Below are positions 60,423 to 64,000 of a stretch of 64,000 bases of DNA, in pieces. Both the position numbers and the translations under genes were made by a program. Source of the DNA: GCA-2683825 sp965662355 (GTDB lineage Bacteria > Planctomycetota > UBA1135 > GCA-002686595); assembly GCA_965662355.1 (NCBI GenBank), contig CBFIHP010000015.1, positions 87,871-151,870 of the forward strand. Reading direction: 5' to 3'. How positions within the stretch are numbered: the first letter of the stretch is position 1; each line of letters opens with the position of its first letter. The notes below the pieces were generated by a model. The model was not told the origin of the DNA. It did no database searches and saw only the letters and a program-made list of their open reading frames with translations.

Positions 60423-62027
60423 ATGGCCAAGCAAATTAGCTATGAGGCGGAAGCACGCGAGCACATCCGCACCGGTGTGAAGAAACTCGCGCGTGCCGTG
60501 AAGGTCACGCTCGGCCCCCGCGGCCGCAACGTAATCATCGAGAAGTCCTTCGGTAGCCCCACGGTCACCAAGGACGGCGTCACTGTTTCGAAAGAGGTCG
60601 ACCTCGAAGACCCTTACGAGAACATGGGCGCACAGCTCGTCAAGGAAGTCGCCTCGCGGACGTCCGAGGGCGCCGGTGACGGCACCACTACGGCCACGGT
60701 CCTCGCAGAAGCCATCTTCGAGCAAGGCCTGCGCAACGTGACCGCGGGCGCCAGCCCGGTCTCATTGAAGCGCGGTATCGACAAGGCGGTCGCTGCCACC
60801 ACGGCTCACCTCGAGACCATCTCGAAGCCGATCAAGGGTCGCGACGACATCGCCAAGGTCGGCGCCATCGCCGCCAACAACGACGGCGAGATCGGCGAGA
60901 TCCTGGCGGAAGCCATGGATCGTGTCGGCAAGGACGGCGTTATCACGGTCGAGGAAGGCAAGAGCCTCGAGACCAGCGTCGAGTGGGTCGAAGGCATGCA
61001 GTTCGATAAGGGCTACCTGTCCCCGCACTTCATCACGGATCCGAAGAACATGGAATGCGTCCTCGAGGATGCCTTCGTTCTCATCCACGAGAAGAAGATC
61101 ACGTCGATCAAGGACATGATCCCCATGCTCGAAGAAGTCATGCGCTCGGGCCGACCGCTGTGCATCCTCGCCGAGGACATCGAGGGCGAAGCACTTGCGA
61201 CCCTCGTCGTCAACCGCCTGCGGGGCTCCTTCCCCTGCGTCGCCATCAAAGCCCCCGGCTTCGGTGATCGTCGCAAGGCCATGATGGAAGACATCGCCGT
61301 CTTGTGTGGTGGTTCCGCAATCATGGAGTCGACCGGTCAGTCTCTCGAGACGGCCAAGCTGACGGACCTCGGTCGCGCCAAGAAGATCATCATCACCAAG
61401 GACAACACGACGATCATCGAAGGTGGCGGCAAGAAGACCCAGATCCAGGGTCGCATCGAGCAGATCAAGAACGAGATCGCGAACACCAGTTCCGACTACG
61501 ACAAAGAGAAGCTCCAGGAGCGCCTGGCCAAGCTCGCCGGCGGTGTCGCCCAGGTCAACGTGGGCGCTGCCACCGAGTCCGAGATGAAAGAGAAGAAGGC
61601 CCGCGTCGAAGACGCCCTCCACGCCACCCGCGCGGCGGTCGAGGAGGGCATCGTCCCCGGCGGTGGTGTCGCTTTGTTGAGCGCCCAGAAGGCCATCGAC
61701 AAACTCGAGCTCTCCGGTGACGAGTTGATCGGAGCGCGCATCGTGTTCCGTGCTCTCGAAGCTCCTCTGCGTCAGATCGCCGAGAACGCTGGTCAAGACG
61801 GCCCCGTCGTCATCCAGAACGTGCGCAGCGAAAACAAGCCCACGCATGGCTACAACGCAGCCACGGACTCCTACGAAGACCTGGTCAAGGGCGGCGTCAT
61901 CGATCCGAAGAAGGTAGTCCGCATGGCCCTGCAAAACGCATCTTCGGTGGCCAGCCTGCTGCTCACCACCGATGCGCTGGTAAGCGAACTCCCCGAGAGG
62001 GAAGAAGAGAAGGCTCACTCCCACTAG
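60423..62027 (+). CDS. groEL: Chaperonin GroEL with a His-containing tail
   Basis: The product has 534 residues and is the ATP-driven folding chamber. The ATP site (VTLGPRGRNVIIEKSFGSP, GAGDGTTTATVLAEAI), the substrate-binding apical domain (FDKGYLSPHFITDPKNMECV) and the C-terminal equatorial domain (EEGIVPGGGVALLSAQ) are intact. The tail ends LPEREEEKAHSH, so the usual Gly-Gly-Met repeat is absent. Planctomycetes commonly hold several groEL copies, and tail loss is typical of specialised ones, but this copy is paired with groES. Regulation by HrcA/CIRCE is not indicated. Confidence 0.97.
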   Translation: MAKQISYEAEAREHIRTGVKKLARAVKVTLGPRGRNVIIEKSFGSPTVTKDGVTVSKEVDLEDPYENMGAQLVKEVASRTSEGAGDGTTTATVLAEAIFEQGLRNVTAGASPVSLKRGIDKAVAATTAHLETISKPIKGRDDIAKVGAIAANNDGEIGEILAEAMDRVGKDGVITVEEGKSLETSVEWVEGMQFDKGYLSPHFITDPKNMECVLEDAFVLIHEKKITSIKDMIPMLEEVMRSGRPLCILAEDIEGEALATLVVNRLRGSFPCVAIKAPGFGDRRKAMMEDIAVLCGGSAIMESTGQSLETAKLTDLGRAKKIIITKDNTTIIEGGGKKTQIQGRIEQIKNEIANTSSDYDKEKLQERLAKLAGGVAQVNVGAATESEMKEKKARVEDALHATRAAVEEGIVPGGGVALLSAQKAIDKLELSGDELIGARIVFRALEAPLRQIAENAGQDGPVVIQNVRSENKPTHGYNAATDSYEDLVKGGVIDPKKVVRMALQNASSVASLLLTTDALVSELPEREEEKAHSH

Positions 62028-62091
62028 AGAGCGTAGGCCTCACCCCCTGGGGACGGAGGCCTGCCAACCTTCTCTGATCTCCAATCGTCCC

Positions 62092-62127
62092 GGGCCGTTG
62101 ATGACCTCGTCATCGGCGGCCCTTTTT
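62092..62127 (+). terminator. Rho-independent terminator of groESL
   Basis: A 14-bp stem with two G-T pairs (62092-62105 with 62109-62122) closes loop CTC and is followed by TTTTT. It ends eight bases before the stop of the opposing HEAT gene. Confidence 0.9.
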
Positions 62128-62134
62128 CGTGGAG

Positions 62135-64000
62135 TCAGGGCAGATCCAGAATCCCGCCGCCGCCGCGCAACGTCTCGCTGCTCGAGCGATAGTTCAGCCG
62201 GATCGAAATACGCGAAGACCAGGGACGAACGTCGCGATCCGCGAGCCGCCCCAAGGCGAACGCGGCATACGAGCGCTCGAGTTTTGTGTTCGTCTCGTTG
62301 GTCACGCCCGACAACAGGGGATCCAGGGCCGTCTCTCCACCGACTCGGCCCAGCGCCAGCGAAACGCCGGAGTGAGTCGTGAGGCAATCGCATTCCATCG
62401 ACAGCCCTTGGAGCTCGTTGGAAACCGTGGCGTGCCCGAGCATGGCCAAACCGAGGGCGCTGGCCTCGAGGACGACAGGGCGGTGCTCGGCATCCTGGAG
62501 AAGATCGCGCAAGGATTCGATGCCGCCGGTGGCGCCGGAAAGGCCGAGGGCCCAGGCGCCGTGGATCATGGATTGATCGTCGTTGAAATCGTCCAGGTCG
62601 GAGAGCTGTTCGACCGAGTCCTCGTCGCTCGCGAGCCCGAGCCCCAGGGCGGCGGCTGCGGTCTCCTCGACGGAACGCCCCTTGCGACGCAAGTAGCGCA
62701 GGGGCTCGAAGGCCTCCGTGGGAAGCGGCTGGCCCGCCGCCTCCATTCCATAGGCGAACACGCCGAGGGCCAGAGCCGCCCAGGCGCGTTCAAAGGACTT
62801 GCCGCGGGTTATGCGAGCGCCGAGCAGCTTGCGCACGTCTTTTGCGGCGGCGAAGGGTTCGTCTCCCGTTCCAGGCCGCGAGGCGGTCTGGGCCAGGGAC
62901 ATGAGGGCCAGTCCGCGGACGGAGCGCTTGCCATTCGCGTTCAACTGCATGAGCACGTGGCGGATGCGCTCGTCATGCACATCGGTATCCGCATCGCCGA
63001 TCGTTCCAAGCGCCTGGACACAACCGAGACGAATCGCCTCGCTGGTGTTGATCCGTTTGTACGGCAGCGTGCAGAGCACACGAACGACCTCGGTGCGCAG
63101 CTCGTCATTGAGCTCGGGGTAGATACCGGCGAGAACCGCAGGGGCATGTGCACGCACGGCATCGTCCTCGCGCTTGCTCTCCAGGAGGCTTATCACGCGT
63201 TGCGCGAGAGCCGTATTCGAAGTGCTTTCCGGACCGTCGCCATCACCATGACGTCCCGGCGCAACCATGCTGAGGGCAATCATCGTGGCGATGCGCGTAT
63301 CCGGCGTGGCTTCCTTTTGCGTCTGGGCGAAGGAGGCCATCAAGGCGTGCACCGCAAAACGTCGCACGTCGGGGTTGTCGGTACGCTGGCCTATCAGGCC
63401 CAGGGAGTAAGCCGCGAACGAGCGCATCCTGCGCGTGACCTCCGAACGATCGAAGGCCTTCTGTCCGGCCTCCGTATCCAGAAGCAAGTCCTTCAGGAGC
63501 GGCATGTCCTGCGGCCGCCCCAGGATACCGATGGCGATACAGGTCGATTCGCAAACCCGTTGGTTGTTGTCCGCGAGGAACGGCCGAATCGCCTCGCCGA
63601 TGTTCCCTCCAGGAACATCTCCGATGCGACCCAGCGAAAGAATCGCGGCGCTGGTCAGGCGACTATCGTTCTGATCCAGCACCTCGAGCAGCCGCGGAAC
63701 AACACGGTTGCGCAGACTGTGATCGGAGATGGCTCGCGGGCTGGTGAGAACGTCCTCACTCCCACCGCGGGTCGTCGGCAGGGTGCTCCTGCGATTGAGA
63801 TAGAGAAAGGCCTCGCGATTGTGCATCCACCAGAGATTCCAACCATCGACGTCGGCGCTGTGTCTCGAACCTCCGCGGGTCTCGGCGACAGCCGGGATGA
63901 CCCCGACCGGACGACCCGAGGTGGGGCCGGGCCGCGAAGGTGCGGGCGGAGCACTCGGGGGCAGCAGGGGAGGTTGCAGGGGCGGTGGGCCGCTGGGCGG
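62135..64000 (-). CDS. HEAT-repeat protein with Pro-rich N-terminal region (start lies beyond the window)
   Basis: At least 621 codons are open. The first visible ~45 residues are Pro-rich (PPLLPPSAPPAPSRPGPTSG), then WNLWWMHNREAFLYLNRR, a Trp-rich motif that begins a family of planctomycete HEAT proteins. From there helical repeats of 30-40 residues run to the end (VVPRLLEVLDQNDSRLTSAA, RSFAAYSLGLIGQRTDNPDV, VRGLALMSLAQTASRP, EASALGLAMLGHATVS). The last 20 residues contain GGGGILDLP. It is likely an exported or periplasmic scaffold with a signal peptide outside the window. The gene is convergent with groEL. Confidence 0.85.
   Translation of the reverse strand, partial: PPSGPPPLQPPLLPPSAPPAPSRPGPTSGRPVGVIPAVAETRGGSRHSADVDGWNLWWMHNREAFLYLNRRSTLPTTRGGSEDVLTSPRAISDHSLRNRVVPRLLEVLDQNDSRLTSAAILSLGRIGDVPGGNIGEAIRPFLADNNQRVCESTCIAIGILGRPQDMPLLKDLLLDTEAGQKAFDRSEVTRRMRSFAAYSLGLIGQRTDNPDVRRFAVHALMASFAQTQKEATPDTRIATMIALSMVAPGRHGDGDGPESTSNTALAQRVISLLESKREDDAVRAHAPAVLAGIYPELNDELRTEVVRVLCTLPYKRINTSEAIRLGCVQALGTIGDADTDVHDERIRHVLMQLNANGKRSVRGLALMSLAQTASRPGTGDEPFAAAKDVRKLLGARITRGKSFERAWAALALGVFAYGMEAAGQPLPTEAFEPLRYLRRKGRSVEETAAAALGLGLASDEDSVEQLSDLDDFNDDQSMIHGAWALGLSGATGGIESLRDLLQDAEHRPVVLEASALGLAMLGHATVSNELQGLSMECDCLTTHSGVSLALGRVGGETALDPLLSGVTNETNTKLERSYAAFALGRLADRDVRPWSSRISIRLNYRSSSETLRGGGGILDLP

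Noticed and set aside
60762..62024. 420-codon open frame antisense to groEL
   Set aside because: A typical shadow of groEL, often mis-annotated in GC-rich genomes.

Overview
The window reads as chromosome of a high-GC (roughly 60-65% by eye) Gram-negative bacterium, most likely a planctomycete of the marine Saltatorellus/Engelhardtia-like (Poly30-type) lineages. The evidence is circumstantial: many large secreted FG-GAP, PKD, parallel beta-helix and collagen-binding-like proteins, recurrent C-terminal modules typical of that group, a HEAT-repeat protein with a Trp-rich N-terminus, a GT-C/TPR membrane protein of the TMTC type, an ECF sigma factor, and beta-barrel outer-membrane proteins. No rRNA, 16S fragment or CRISPR array is present, so the placement is an inference.

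Layout. Positions 1-42 kb are an accessory, secretome-rich half: a thioredoxin-fold/SurA-like protein (0.3-1.7 kb), an endonuclease/exonuclease/phosphatase protein, an FG-GAP protein, beta-barrels, a DUF5060/collagen-binding-like lipoprotein, a MauG-type di-haem peroxidase, an IPTL-CTERM-like anchored protein, an esterase, a cluster of two paralogous ~580-residue secreted proteins flanking an Asp-rich PKD protein (19.0-24.2 kb), a subtilase-FG-GAP lipoprotein, a bacterial tubulin-tyrosine-ligase-like ATP-grasp protein (28.3-29.5 kb), an octahaem cytochrome with a small membrane partner, a lone isocitrate lyase, and a sulfatase-fold lipoprotein whose nucleophile is Thr. This half also carries seven copies of a short palindromic repeat, a duplicated signal-peptide segment, a 45-bp repeat pair, a dead group II intron 3' end and two transposase remnants.

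Positions 42-64 kb are denser and more housekeeping: sdhB with a 5'-truncated sdhA, tRNA-Val(CAC), an ECF sigma factor, ligA, a DUF669-like gene, a metallophosphoesterase, recQ, a sarcosine-oxidase-like flavoenzyme, a cell-envelope set (TMTC-like GT-C, SGNH hydrolase, PMT-like glycosyltransferase, M19 dipeptidase), a single-domain response regulator, groES-groEL and the start-less end of a HEAT-repeat protein that leaves the window. No copy of the palindromic repeat was found here.

Working together: the right half is core metabolism, DNA repair and folding; the left half looks like surface and periplasmic machinery. The strongest candidates for something undescribed are the paired-paralogue/Asp-rich cluster at 19-24 kb and the TTL-like protein at 28-29 kb. 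All family assignments were made by reading motifs, without any database search.
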